From NCBI GenBank assembly GCA_902761355.1, contig CACWJY010000005.1, forward strand, positions 54,710 to 118,709: a stretch of DNA of 64,000 nt, given 5' to 3'. A model generated the notes under the pieces. It was not told the DNA's origin. It ran no database searches and saw only the letters and a list, made by a program, of their open reading frames with translations. The translations under genes and the position numbers were made by a program. This document shows positions 16,330 to 25,972 of the stretch, in pieces (position 1 is the stretch's first letter; each line of letters starts with the position of its first letter). This stretch comes from Fibrobacter succinogenes (GTDB lineage Bacteria > Fibrobacterota > Fibrobacteria > Fibrobacterales > Fibrobacteraceae).

Positions 16330-18111
16330 TTATAGCGAAGGCACCATTTTTGCCAAACTATCCAGAACGTTCTCGCCGTTTTTCACCTTAAGCGTATCAC
16401 TGATGGCGCGCCAGGCGGAGCCATAACGGAGCGGTTCAACGGAGCCCGCATCGGGCTGGTCCTTACCCTGTTCGGGGTAGTAGTAATCCATCAGATAGGC
16501 GCCTTCCATTAAATCGTCAAAGCTAAAGCTTCCATCGGCTTTACACGACTCAATGTAATACTGATTCGTTTCGGCAGAAAGCAGGCGCACCACCGCCTTG
16601 TCCGTTGCACCGGGGATTTTTCCGCGGAGTTTTGCAAACTTAAGCTTGCTGACCGTCTCGAACTTTTGCAGACGCTGATACTTGAGTTCTATCACCGTAT
16701 CACGTTTACCGTTGCTATCGGCGGCGGCAAGCGTCGTATCCATGTAGCCCATCAAGAGGTTCACAGTAATGTCTGTATTCCACGGGGCCGTCTTTTCGAC
16801 TGCAAAACGCACCGGATCAATCTGCTTCACCTGCACCTGAGTCGTATCCTTGTTGATAACCACGTAGAACGTCTGCTCCAGTGAATCAAGCTTCGGCTTG
16901 TTGAAATACACAATCAAGGAATCGTCGGGGAACAGCGACTTCGCCTTGGAATTGCTCTTTACGCTCGTAACCTTGGGCGGGAGCGTATCGGCTTCCATCT
17001 TTTTCCATTCCCATTCGACTTCGTTACGCAACGTATCAAGCGGGCGGAACATCGAATCCTTCGCCGCATCACAAACAAACTTATACAGCACCTCTTTTTT
17101 AGGGGCGGGATCAAAGTAGAACTGCGGTTTATTCGTAGAAGCTCCCAAGTAAACAAGCTTAGGATAAAGCACCTTATTTTCGGGAGAAGTCAAGTGGCAG
17201 TTTGCCGTATCGGCAAAGGCAGAATCAAAATACACGTTGCGGGTAAAAGTTGCCTCAAGTACATTCGCAAAGGGCTGGCTCACCGATTCCAGTTCCAACT
17301 TGGTCGTATCCATATCGGTAACCGCAATCCAAAGCGTATCCTTAGATTCTGCAGTCAAGTTCAAGTCGCCTGTCCAAAGGCCCACTTGTTCCGTCGAAAG
17401 CTCCACCTTCTGGTTACCGTTGCCATCGACAAAGGCGACGACGCGGTAACGACCCGCCTTAAGGCCCGTCAGCGTAAAGTGCCCAGCACTGTCAGCACGC
17501 GTCACGTACAGCGGAGGTTCCTTGAGCAGCAGCGGTTCCTTGCTAATCTCTTTGGTGGTCGTGTCACGGTACTTATCCAGGTAATGCTTGGAATTACGTT
17601 CTTCGCCAAGCAAGAAAAGGCCAATGCTCGGATATTCCTTTTTACGTGCCATCGCCTGATTCACGAGAACGCGGCCAGAAACGGTAAGAGAATCGATAAT
17701 CGCACCCGTCGAGAACACCACCTGGAAAGGTTTTGCCAGGGCGTTCCCATGCAAGTCCTTGATGCCGCCCGCAAACGTAATCGTGTACGTAGTCCCTGTA
17801 TCAAGTACCGCACGCGACGAAAGCACCAGTGTCCTTCCGCTCACTTCAAAACGCAGTTTTTTATCTATCGGAGGCGAAATCGAAACGGCGCTACGCGGAA
17901 TCGAGGCGTTAATCCATTCGTCAAATTCAAGTTTCACCATGAGTTCGTTCGGATGGTTCGTCGTATTGGGTGCAGGATAAACGCCCGCTACGCGCGGGGG
18001 CAACTTATCTTCGGGGCCGCCACTCGGCGCCACCTGCGTCGCACAGGACGCAAGCATCGCCACCAAAAGGGCCGCGAAAAACGCACCATATTTCAACAAC
18101 GAAGGCTTCAT
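16330..18111 (-). CDS. Big_5 Ig-like domain lipoprotein
   Basis: 593 aa. The lipoprotein signal has lipobox LASC at about residue 23, followed by APSGGPEDKLPPRV, the hallmark start of the Big_5 (Ig-like) lipoproteins common in Bacteroidota. Residues 35-130 form the Ig-like domain (PRVAGVYPAPNT, then TGTTYTITF and FSTG). Residues 195-245 resemble a prealbumin-like/CarboxypepD repeat (GHFTLTGLKAGRYRVVAFVDGNGN). Further beta-rich repeats follow. Its role is unknown, probably structural at the cell surface. It starts on the last base of the lepB stop codon (TGATG), so it is translationally coupled to lepB. Confidence 0.85.
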   Translation of the reverse strand: MKPSLLKYGAFFAALLVAMLASCATQVAPSGGPEDKLPPRVAGVYPAPNTTNHPNELMVKLEFDEWINASIPRSAVSISPPIDKKLRFEVSGRTLVLSSRAVLDTGTTYTITFAGGIKDLHGNALAKPFQVVFSTGAIIDSLTVSGRVLVNQAMARKKEYPSIGLFLLGEERNSKHYLDKYRDTTTKEISKEPLLLKEPPLYVTRADSAGHFTLTGLKAGRYRVVAFVDGNGNQKVELSTEQVGLWTGDLNLTAESKDTLWIAVTDMDTTKLELESVSQPFANVLEATFTRNVYFDSAFADTANCHLTSPENKVLYPKLVYLGASTNKPQFYFDPAPKKEVLYKFVCDAAKDSMFRPLDTLRNEVEWEWKKMEADTLPPKVTSVKSNSKAKSLFPDDSLIVYFNKPKLDSLEQTFYVVINKDTTQVQVKQIDPVRFAVEKTAPWNTDITVNLLMGYMDTTLAAADSNGKRDTVIELKYQRLQKFETVSKLKFAKLRGKIPGATDKAVVRLLSAETNQYYIESCKADGSFSFDDLMEGAYLMDYYYPEQGKDQPDAGSVEPLRYGSAWRAISDTLKVKNGENVLDSLAKMVPSL

Positions 18112-19514
18112 CAGTCGATCATGTGAATAATTTTGCCGAGGCGTCCCCAGCGGATTCTAAACGGCAGACGCCACCACGTAAACGGATTCTTGAGGGCAAA
18201 AGCTTCGTCGTCATTATCAAACGAGAAATAAATGACGAACGCCTTCGCGCGGATGTTACGCAACGACACAAAGCCCCAGTAGCGGCTGTCCGCAGAGTTG
18301 TCGCGGTTGTCGCCCATCATAAAGAACTGCGGCGTCTTGACGACATAGCTTTCTATCGGCTTGCCCCCCAAAAGCAGCTGTCGACGGATTTCGAACTTAG
18401 ACTTTGCAGGAGCATCGAGCGTATCGCCTGCGACACCTTCGACCGTCGCGGCACCGTCTTGCGGAGCATCAACTTCTACCAGCTCCACCGTACCAGCATT
18501 ATCTTCTTCGGCCTGGTTCAGCAAATCTACGTTACCTTCTAGATCTCGCAGCATGGAGGCTTCAAACGCCATGTAGCTTACCGGGCGCATAAAACCGCCC
18601 TGAACATTCGGGTCAATCATCGGCAAATACCCGATGTGTGCGAGTTCCTTAAAATAGGCAAACGACATCACGCCCGAAATCGTGTCTCCTTGAGTCAAGC
18701 GCTGCTGCAAAACCATGCGGTTGCGACGGAAAAATTCGTTCAGCGCAAGGCCTCGATCATTTTCGACAGGAATCTTGAAATCTTCGAAATCAAAGTCGTT
18801 GACTTCAACCCCATCCTTCCACAATGAAATATCCAGCGTCACCGTTTCGTCTGGATTTTCTTGCGCCACCAGGGAACGCAGCCACCACAGTTTTTCGAGA
18901 GGCATCTTGTCAACCGCAAACGTGTCACCCACCGAGGGCACCACAAAGGCATCACGTTCATCGCGCGGAGAATAAGTACGTGCCATCGCCGTATACTTGC
19001 CGCGACCAGGCAAGGTATCTTGCAGAACACCGTTGATGTAGAGGCGGCCCTTGTGTACGGCCACCGTATCGCCACTCACTGCCACGCAACGTTTGATGTA
19101 ATCCTTCGGGCCATCGGCATAGTGAATCAGATGCGGCTGCCCGGCACCGGGCTGATGGTCCCAATAAAGGTTACCGAACATGAGCGCATTGAACAAGTGC
19201 GTATAGCGCTGCGGATTGCCATCAGGATATTCCGGCTCGCCCGGATAGCGGAAAATCACCACGTCGCCCTTGGCTGGGTAAGCGTATCCCGGGAATTTCT
19301 GGTTGCTGAACGGAATCGGCGAACCGTAAGTGAACTTGAGGCCCAGCAAAAAGTCACCCGTATGCAAGGTGTCTTCCATAGACCCGCTCGGAATCTGGAA
19401 AGCCTGGATCACATACTGGATTACAATCAAGGCGAGTGCCACCGGGACAATAATTTCCCGGAGCAGGCCCTTTGCAAACTTTTTCCACGAAAACGACTGT
19501 TTTTCTTTTTCCAT
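18111..19514 (-). CDS. lepB: Signal peptidase I with a large insert
   Basis: 467 aa from the ATG at 19514; the frame continues upstream to a TTG, but the family N-terminus fits the ATG. One membrane anchor lies at about residues 19-38. Catalytic Ser45 is in IPSGSMEDTL and the general-base Lys141 in DYIKRCVAVSGDT. The final box GDNRDNSADSRYWG is present near residue 410. The enzyme cleaves Sec and Tat signal peptides. Typical members have 200-320 residues; about 230 extra residues lie between the SGDT and GDNRDNS boxes and include an acidic Thr/Val-rich stretch. It is upstream of and coupled to the Big_5 lipoprotein gene. Confidence 0.93.
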   Translation of the reverse strand: MEKEKQSFSWKKFAKGLLREIIVPVALALIVIQYVIQAFQIPSGSMEDTLHTGDFLLGLKFTYGSPIPFSNQKFPGYAYPAKGDVVIFRYPGEPEYPDGNPQRYTHLFNALMFGNLYWDHQPGAGQPHLIHYADGPKDYIKRCVAVSGDTVAVHKGRLYINGVLQDTLPGRGKYTAMARTYSPRDERDAFVVPSVGDTFAVDKMPLEKLWWLRSLVAQENPDETVTLDISLWKDGVEVNDFDFEDFKIPVENDRGLALNEFFRRNRMVLQQRLTQGDTISGVMSFAYFKELAHIGYLPMIDPNVQGGFMRPVSYMAFEASMLRDLEGNVDLLNQAEEDNAGTVELVEVDAPQDGAATVEGVAGDTLDAPAKSKFEIRRQLLLGGKPIESYVVKTPQFFMMGDNRDNSADSRYWGFVSLRNIRAKAFVIYFSFDNDDEAFALKNPFTWWRLPFRIRWGRLGKIIHMID

Positions 19515-19566
19515 AAAAATCAACGTTAGAGACAAAAACTATAGAAGCAATTTAGAAAATTTGCCT

Positions 19567-22512
19567 CTATTCGTAGTCTTTGACGCAGCGAACAGGGGCA
19601 GCGCCATACTTTATTTTTGCACTATGATCAACTCCATAATCTTTTCTAATCACGACCACGTCCGCATAGCGCGAAGATCTTAAAAACAGATTATCAGTCT
19701 CATCTATAGTCCACATATAATCGAGCGCAAGTTTACTTACAGACGAAACGGAATCAACTCCCGCAATGGTATCGCGTTCAATAGTCAGCTCATTACGCCC
19801 CATTAAATGTATTCCAACAATATCGTTATCGTCATAAACCTTTTTATAGCCTTGCAAACGATAATAAATCTTGCTGGTCAATTTCTCTCTAACCTCTTCG
19901 TAGCGGGGAATATGCCAGCCATCCATGCAAACTCCCTGAACTATCGTATTCGACTTTATAACACTCGGCTTGGCAAATGTTCTTTCATACGATTCATCAA
20001 GGTTCATCGCCACAACCCAAGTGTAATACACCGCTTCATCGTCTTTAACATCTTCAGCCGAGACGGAATACACACTACTTTCTACATACACTGTTTTTCC
20101 TTTAGGAACATACCTCAACGGTTCAGCCATCCAGGTTACTCCATCAATGGTAATCGCCGCATATTCCTTGCCGTCACGTACGTCAGTCACATGGAATGTA
20201 TCGGCAGGAGTCCACCGGCCATCACGACAAACACTATTTGTAACACCGTTATATTCAACAAGGCCCTCGTTATCCACGTTACATTCGCTCATATATTCCG
20301 ACAAATCCTTTATTAGCCAGCTACCGGCACCATTACAAACAACATGCGACGAGTCTCTCAGAATTACTTCTACGCCTTTAATTGCCTTTTGACAATATGT
20401 ACCGGCCAACGAATCCGCCTCTCCATAACGATACCATCTTTGAATACTATTGTCCAAAGTCGTATCACAAACAAGTTGTGCGTCATAATAGATTGTATCT
20501 TTCCCATGCATTTCACCTTCGCATTCACCAAACACATTTTTATAGTCAAAGACTGTTATGCTTGTCGGGTAATACATATAGCCATCTTTGCATTCGTATT
20601 TTTTATCACCATAGAATATGACATACCGTCGGCCTTTTTCACAAATTTCACCATACTCGATTTCTACGACTTCAAGTTGCCGGTTCTCCCAACTTCCTCC
20701 ACTACAGAAACATCCTGAGTCGGCATACACTTCTGTGCGAACGGTATCCGGAGAGCACCATCCATACTTGGCTTCGCATCTTTCTAACTGGCGGTTACTC
20801 CAAGTACCCTCTTTACAGCTATAGTAAACATCGTCTTCAGTTACCGCATATACGGTATCCAAGCCACAAGCGCCATACTTCAATTCAATGTCTGTAGCCT
20901 GGTTGAATCCCAACCGGTTTTTATTCAGGGAACAGATATACTTGTAATCGCCCCAAGAATATATCTTGCCGTAATTTTCCATGTTACAGCTAACCGAATC
21001 GGTCTGATTGTCAAAAAGTTCGTGTTCCAAAAGCTGCCAATTTTTGGCTATGCGACTGCACCAATATTCCTTATGCCCCAAATTATATACGGTATCCCAT
21101 CTAGCTTCATTGCAATAAGGCAAGACCGCCTCATCCTTATACTGTTCCCATACATGTTTCATGTTACATCTATAGAAAACGTCATTGTAAATGGCCGTAT
21201 CCCCAAGGTTTTCGTCGGTGCAAAAGCCGAACATTTCATTGACATTTCCCTTGTTAGAAACCCAGTCATAATTTTCGTAAGACTTAAAGAACTTTGTATT
21301 GCAGTACCATTGAACAGAATCGAGGGTCACAATTTGGCCGTCAATTCTGCTTGCACAGCGCCCATAAACATCGACAGGCCCAGCAATTTCCCATGTTCCC
21401 GTATTTCTACAGACATATGTCCTTTTTGGACCAGTCGTCGTCACAGCCACCGTTCCAAAATGTTCGGAATAACATTCACCCAGTTGCGACGCCGGATACG
21501 TAAGTTTCACCCATCCCGACTTGGAACAGGCATAGCGGTCTCCATTAAACACAACATTCTCATGGCGGTTTTCATCGATGCAGGGTCTACCAATATCATT
21601 AAGGGCCGCCATCCGCCACATTCCATCGGCACAAACATACAGGTAATCGATCTTGTCGCTATAGGCATATTTTTCGCCATCTTTACATGCAGAATATCTT
21701 TCTACGGATTCCCACTCAGAACCATTGCAACTGTATGCAGATTTCTTTTCGGTAACAAAAACGGTACGGCCCGAATAACCCTCTACACACTTGGGCAATT
21801 CATTTTGCTTTTCGACAATCGACCGTTCTTTCATGCAGCGGACACTGGCAAAACGTCCATCATTTTTTAAGACATTCAGCGAACCATTTTTCGAAATGGC
21901 AACCAGGCTATCGTCTTGGGTCACGTAAAAAGCCGTATCGCCAACACTATAACAAGCTACCGGCTCATAGCTCCGCGTTTTACAATATCCGGCATATTGC
22001 GCGTTATAATCCTTCTTAGATTCAACCAAGAGCCTAAAGTCTTCAACGCGAGGCAATCTAAATCCCTCGGGGCAGACCTCTTTATCGGCATTCGAATACA
22101 GCCTTCCGTACTTGACACATAAAGAATCCTTGTAATCGTAACAAGTGCTCTTGGGACTAGTTGTCTTGTAATCAATATTCTCATTTGTCCAAATATCGAT
22201 TTCTGAAATCAAGAGGTCATACGACCTTTTGTTTCGTTTATCCAAGACGGAACCCTCTTGCAGGTATTCACTCACATCAATAGAATCCGCCTCGACAACA
22301 GGGCCGTCCACGACATCTACAATCGCCTCCAAACTACTAGAAGACTCCTTTTGCACGCTACTGCTACTACTTTCGTCAACAACTAGGCTTTCTTCTTCGG
22401 GAGCTCGCGAAGATGTTTTTGAATCATCACCACACGCTGAGAGCAAGGTCATCAACGCCCCGCAAAGGAATACAGGAACTTTTCTCATTGCATCCTTATA
22501 GAACGTCTTCAT
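19567..22512 (-). CDS. Giant FISUMP lipoprotein with about 14 Cys/Trp repeats
   Basis: 981 aa. Lipoprotein signal with lipobox LSAC at about residue 27, then a Ser/Glu linker. A first FISUMP-like domain follows (to about residue 230; CPEGFRLPRVEDF, ending VRCMKE). From about residue 240 to 770 there are about 14 tandem units of about 40 residues, each with a leading Cys, a YxC and usually a Trp (for example YVCADGMW, YYSCKEGTW). The C-terminus has a second FISUMP-type domain (TIDGVTWMAEPL, CMDGWHIPRYEEV, final VRCVKDYE). The repeat unit is not one I can name. The start has AAGGAGG upstream and its ATG overlaps the upstream stop (TAATG), so expression is coupled to the 22512-24563 gene. Confidence 0.85.
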   Translation of the reverse strand: MKTFYKDAMRKVPVFLCGALMTLLSACGDDSKTSSRAPEEESLVVDESSSSSVQKESSSSLEAIVDVVDGPVVEADSIDVSEYLQEGSVLDKRNKRSYDLLISEIDIWTNENIDYKTTSPKSTCYDYKDSLCVKYGRLYSNADKEVCPEGFRLPRVEDFRLLVESKKDYNAQYAGYCKTRSYEPVACYSVGDTAFYVTQDDSLVAISKNGSLNVLKNDGRFASVRCMKERSIVEKQNELPKCVEGYSGRTVFVTEKKSAYSCNGSEWESVERYSACKDGEKYAYSDKIDYLYVCADGMWRMAALNDIGRPCIDENRHENVVFNGDRYACSKSGWVKLTYPASQLGECYSEHFGTVAVTTTGPKRTYVCRNTGTWEIAGPVDVYGRCASRIDGQIVTLDSVQWYCNTKFFKSYENYDWVSNKGNVNEMFGFCTDENLGDTAIYNDVFYRCNMKHVWEQYKDEAVLPYCNEARWDTVYNLGHKEYWCSRIAKNWQLLEHELFDNQTDSVSCNMENYGKIYSWGDYKYICSLNKNRLGFNQATDIELKYGACGLDTVYAVTEDDVYYSCKEGTWSNRQLERCEAKYGWCSPDTVRTEVYADSGCFCSGGSWENRQLEVVEIEYGEICEKGRRYVIFYGDKKYECKDGYMYYPTSITVFDYKNVFGECEGEMHGKDTIYYDAQLVCDTTLDNSIQRWYRYGEADSLAGTYCQKAIKGVEVILRDSSHVVCNGAGSWLIKDLSEYMSECNVDNEGLVEYNGVTNSVCRDGRWTPADTFHVTDVRDGKEYAAITIDGVTWMAEPLRYVPKGKTVYVESSVYSVSAEDVKDDEAVYYTWVVAMNLDESYERTFAKPSVIKSNTIVQGVCMDGWHIPRYEEVREKLTSKIYYRLQGYKKVYDDNDIVGIHLMGRNELTIERDTIAGVDSVSSVSKLALDYMWTIDETDNLFLRSSRYADVVVIRKDYGVDHSAKIKYGAAPVRCVKDYE

Positions 22513-24563
22513 TATTTGCCCTCCTTTTTGGATCCATTTACACGATAAGTGCTCTTATCCTTGTAGCGTTTCCAAACGCCTTTCATGCAGAGGAACTTTT
22601 CTCCGTCATCTTCTACAAGATTGCCTTCATTTTGCGTAGAACAAATACCAAGCCGGTCTTCAAAGCGCTCTAAAGAACGCCATCCTATATCATCACAAAC
22701 AACTCTGCCATACTGAGCCGACTTCGTGATCGACCCATAATTCTTGGTAGTACACTTTTCAAGACCTTCATAGACATTGTGCCAATAGCCATTGCCGCCA
22801 CAATAAATCGGTTTATTGGCGTAGGTCGTATCCATGCCTTCGTTTTCTTTATTGCACTTACCAAAACGCCCCCATGAGGACCCATAAGAATCTCCTCCTA
22901 TTGAACTATGCGAGCATGTAACAAAAGAGGTATCGCGCCCACTAAGAACATTACCTGAATCTTCCGGCTTGTTACAAGAATACATGACCGAATCGCGGGG
23001 TCTTAATGTCGCTACATCAGGCCAATACTGCCGCAATCCCCCACTGGACTCACATAAATAATGCTTATCTCGGTAAATGGTAATTTCTTCTTTCTCCGGA
23101 TTACATCTACCAATAATGTTCCATGGAGTAAACTTGACCCACCCTGCCGTATCGCACAGGTATTCCGTCTTATCATCATCTATATCATAAGAGCCATTTT
23201 CAAACATAAAGAGTTTAGACGGAATACAGGCTCCAAAGCGTTTTTCAAGAGAGTCGTATTCAGCCCATCCGTTTCCGCGACAAACATAAAGCATATTCTT
23301 AAAATCAATCGTATCGTTCATGAATTTCGAGGTGCTGTCTTCGCAAGGGCCCTTGTACATTTCGATGGATGCTTCTTCCCACTTTTTACCGTCACAGTAA
23401 TACGGTTTAATAACGATTCCCGAAAACACGGTATCAAACACGCCCGCTTTACGGCTATTACAAACTCCAATCGAATCTTCTAGCTCCGTAAACTTTCGCC
23501 ACGAAGAACTGTCGCAAGTATAATTCACACCGTTAAACGGAAGGATTTTTCCCTGATTTTCCGAAGTACACTTTTCGGGAGAATAACTAATGTCGGCCAG
23601 CTGCCATAATCCATCTTCGCAAATCATCATGACTTTGTCAAAGACAATTTTTTTGCCATCTACGCGGCAACTTTCAGAAAAGTCAGGCAGCCACGACTTT
23701 TCTTTGGAATAGCAGCGGTAATTTTCCATTTCGTCAAACACGTAAATCACTTCCGGCGGACTCTTTAAGGTAGGGTCGCAATCAGGTAAATCCTTTATGG
23801 ACTTGACATAATCTACGTAAGAAACACAACGGACATTATAATAACCATCCGACTTAGCCGTACCAAACGATGCCGCATCCTTACCGACGCTAATAGAATA
23901 CACCTTTCCATCTGAAGTCAAATAATTACCGGCCACATCTAGGCCAGAACACTTAAGCGACCCATTCACTTTTTCACAGGCGCCGCCGTACTTCAGGTCC
24001 ATCAGAGAATCAATTTCCCTATGTTCCGAACGGAAAGATTCCAAGAGTGCCCAGTCCTTTGACGAGGCAAGATTTTGTCCGCTGGGGCACGCTCTATGAG
24101 CAGGATTCTCCTTTGCCGAAAACAGGCGGCCATATTCACCACAGTTGGCAGTTTCGTCATCGTAGCAAACGCTTTCTACATCGTCAGACACTGCAGAGAC
24201 CTTTTGCAAGGGCCACATGATGTTGCCCGTACGAATCCAGTAGCTAGAAGTCCCTCGGTACGTGTCTTTAATCGTATCAATCGAAAAATCCTTAGACGAA
24301 GACAAGCTTATCTTGATATAGTCCCTCTCGTCATTCGGATCTTTCTTTTCTTCGGGCTCCGTTTTTTCACCCTGTTCGTTCTTTTCGTCAGGATCCTGTT
24401 TACCGTCAGAATCCTTCTTTTCTTTTTCAGAAACTTCAGACTTTTCCTTAGACTCTTCTTTTACAGGATCTTGAGAGGTCGTACTCGACGATCCACATCC
24501 AGCAAGAACAAGCAACATAAACACAGCGATGTATTTTGAACACGCTACAAAAGACTTCCTCAT
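22512..24563 (-). CDS. FISUMP lipoprotein with about 11 Cys/Trp repeats
   Basis: 683 aa. Lipobox LAGC near residue 23, then a strongly charged Lys/Glu/Asp linker (about residues 32-82). An N-terminal FISUMP-like domain follows (NCGEYGRLFSAKE, CPSGQNLASSKDW, final NVRCVS). From about residue 255 on there are 11 units with a leading Cys and YxC...W (for example MICEDGLW, YTCDSSSW, YVCRGNGW). It lacks the C-terminal FISUMP domain of its neighbour and ends in a short basic tail. An AGGAGG ribosome-binding site is present. It is the upstream partner of a two-gene unit and clearly paralogous to the 981-aa protein. Confidence 0.85.
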   Translation of the reverse strand: MRKSFVACSKYIAVFMLLVLAGCGSSSTTSQDPVKEESKEKSEVSEKEKKDSDGKQDPDEKNEQGEKTEPEEKKDPNDERDYIKISLSSSKDFSIDTIKDTYRGTSSYWIRTGNIMWPLQKVSAVSDDVESVCYDDETANCGEYGRLFSAKENPAHRACPSGQNLASSKDWALLESFRSEHREIDSLMDLKYGGACEKVNGSLKCSGLDVAGNYLTSDGKVYSISVGKDAASFGTAKSDGYYNVRCVSYVDYVKSIKDLPDCDPTLKSPPEVIYVFDEMENYRCYSKEKSWLPDFSESCRVDGKKIVFDKVMMICEDGLWQLADISYSPEKCTSENQGKILPFNGVNYTCDSSSWRKFTELEDSIGVCNSRKAGVFDTVFSGIVIKPYYCDGKKWEEASIEMYKGPCEDSTSKFMNDTIDFKNMLYVCRGNGWAEYDSLEKRFGACIPSKLFMFENGSYDIDDDKTEYLCDTAGWVKFTPWNIIGRCNPEKEEITIYRDKHYLCESSGGLRQYWPDVATLRPRDSVMYSCNKPEDSGNVLSGRDTSFVTCSHSSIGGDSYGSSWGRFGKCNKENEGMDTTYANKPIYCGGNGYWHNVYEGLEKCTTKNYGSITKSAQYGRVVCDDIGWRSLERFEDRLGICSTQNEGNLVEDDGEKFLCMKGVWKRYKDKSTYRVNGSKKEGK

Positions 24564-24620
24564 ATCATCCTCCTAACTCTTTAATCGCCTTATTCAAAAA
24601 ATATTTATAAATAGCAAAGA

Positions 24621-25388
24621 CTACAAAGCCTTGATCTTTTTCACAAGGGAACGGCTCACCACAAGCTGGGTTGCAGCCTTGTCGCGGAGCACCATCACCA
24701 TGCGGCCGGCATCACCCTTGCGGCATTCGGCAATGTAGTCGATTGCAACAATATGCGAACGATGGACTCGCGTAAAGTGCCTCGGGTCCAGTTTCTTTTC
24801 AAGTTCCACCAGCGGAGTATCGATGACGTACTGACCATTTATGGTATAGACCGTCGTGTATTTTTCTTCGCTATGAAAGCGGATAATTTCGTCGATATTC
24901 ACAAATACAATACGGTCACCCACCTTTACCTGCAGGCGCTGCAAGTAAAGTGCACTCATGTCGACCAGATTGCAAAGTTTTTCCCAGCTGAATCCGGGCG
25001 GAACCGTCGTGTCATCCACCTGCGGAATCAGGCGACGGAGCTTTTCGATAGCGACAGCCAAGCGTTCAGGGTCAACGGGTTTCAGCAAATAGTCCACCGT
25101 ATTTTCTTCGAACGCCTTAAGCGCAAAGTTATCAAACGCCGTCGTAAAGATAACCAACGGAACATCGTCCCCCTGCAAGGAATGCAAGACCTCGAATGCA
25201 TCCATGTCGGGCATCTGAATATCCAGAAACACCACATCAGGGAGCATCTCGTGAATCATCTTCACCGCTTGTGTACCGGAGCCCGCCTCTCCCAGAATCT
25301 CAATTTCTGAGGAATACGGTTCCAGCAACGAAATCATGCGCTTGCGTGCAAGAGGTTCGTCATCAATGACAAGTGCCGTACACTGCAT
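24621..25388 (-). CDS. LytTR-family response regulator
   Basis: 255 aa. Receiver domain (residues 4-120) with IDDEPLAR, phospho-acceptor Asp56 in FLDIQMP, Thr in IFTTAF and Lys in LLKPVD. The C-terminal LytTR DNA-binding domain (about 150-255) has DEIIRFHSEEKYTTVY, HFTRVHRSHIVAIDYI and a final VVSRSLVKKIKAL. These regulators bind DNA through the LytTR domain and are usually paired with a 5TM or 7TM histidine kinase; none is in this window. Its ribosome-binding site AAGGAG lies inside the last codons of the NlpE-like gene, two bases upstream, so the two are coexpressed. Confidence 0.92.
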   Translation of the reverse strand: MQCTALVIDDEPLARKRMISLLEPYSSEIEILGEAGSGTQAVKMIHEMLPDVVFLDIQMPDMDAFEVLHSLQGDDVPLVIFTTAFDNFALKAFEENTVDYLLKPVDPERLAVAIEKLRRLIPQVDDTTVPPGFSWEKLCNLVDMSALYLQRLQVKVGDRIVFVNIDEIIRFHSEEKYTTVYTINGQYVIDTPLVELEKKLDPRHFTRVHRSHIVAIDYIAECRKGDAGRMVMVLRDKAATQLVVSRSLVKKIKAL

Positions 25389-25390
25389 TG

Positions 25391-25900
25391 TTACTCCTTG
25401 GACTGTGCCGTATCTGCCGCAGCCGTATCTTTTGTAACGGCCTTCGGGGCGGCCTTAAAAATGCGAATCATTTCGGCATGCATTCCATCTTTATCTTCGT
25501 ACACCGTGCCGGCAGCTGTCATATACAGCAAATTGCCGAACTTAGCACGTTTAAAGTTCCAATGCCCCTTATCATTTGCAAGAGACACGCTAATGGTGCT
25601 GTCGGTTACAGAATACGTTCCCTTCAAGGAATCCGTTTCCATCGTATCGCGCAAAACCAATTGAATTGCCTCGACCGAATTATCTTCGCCAAGCGTCATG
25701 CGCACCATGCGGCTGGTACAATCATCGCAAGGCAAGCTACCGGAATAAAGACCGGGAACATCTTTCGGGATTTCTATCGGCGAAAGGGGCGGCAGAGGCT
25801 CAGACTTTTCTTCTTCCTCACATGCCACCAATGCAAAAACCGCAAGTAACAGCAAAGCCATTCTTGCAACAGGCAAAACCACGAATTTAGACATCTTCAT
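25391..25900 (-). CDS. NlpE-like envelope-stress lipoprotein
   Basis: 169 aa. Lipobox LVAC places the lipidated Cys at 27. The body matches the NlpE N-terminal beta-barrel domain: GLYSGSLPCDDCTSRMVRMTL, with the CxxC at Cys58/Cys61, then LKGTYSVTDSTISVSL. In enterobacteria NlpE reports copper, lipoprotein-sorting or adhesion stress to the Cpx kinase through this fold. The C-terminal OB domain of E. coli NlpE is absent; the tail is short and Ala/Thr/Asp-rich. The immediate downstream LytTR regulator suggests a signalling partnership, which is an inference from position. Confidence 0.8.
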   Translation of the reverse strand: MKMSKFVVLPVARMALLLLAVFALVACEEEEKSEPLPPLSPIEIPKDVPGLYSGSLPCDDCTSRMVRMTLGEDNSVEAIQLVLRDTMETDSLKGTYSVTDSTISVSLANDKGHWNFKRAKFGNLLYMTAAGTVYEDKDGMHAEMIRIFKAAPKAVTKDTAAADTAQSKE

Positions 25901-25926
25901 GGTTCACAATGTAGAAAATAGGATTC

Positions 25927-25968
25927 CGCTTACGTCTTTTCGACTTACAGGAAAAGACTGTAAAAGCG
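25927..25968. promoter_or_regulatory. Imperfect 42-nt hairpin upstream of the NlpE-like gene
   Basis: Core arms GTCTTTTC (25934-25941) and GAAAAGAC (25951-25958) are extended by TTAC/GTAA and CGC/GCG pairs with small bulges. It lies between the FGE-like gene stop (25973) and the NlpE-like start (25900). There is no T-run on either side, so it is either a weak terminator or a leader structure. Confidence 0.35.
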
Positions 25969-25972
25969 AATT

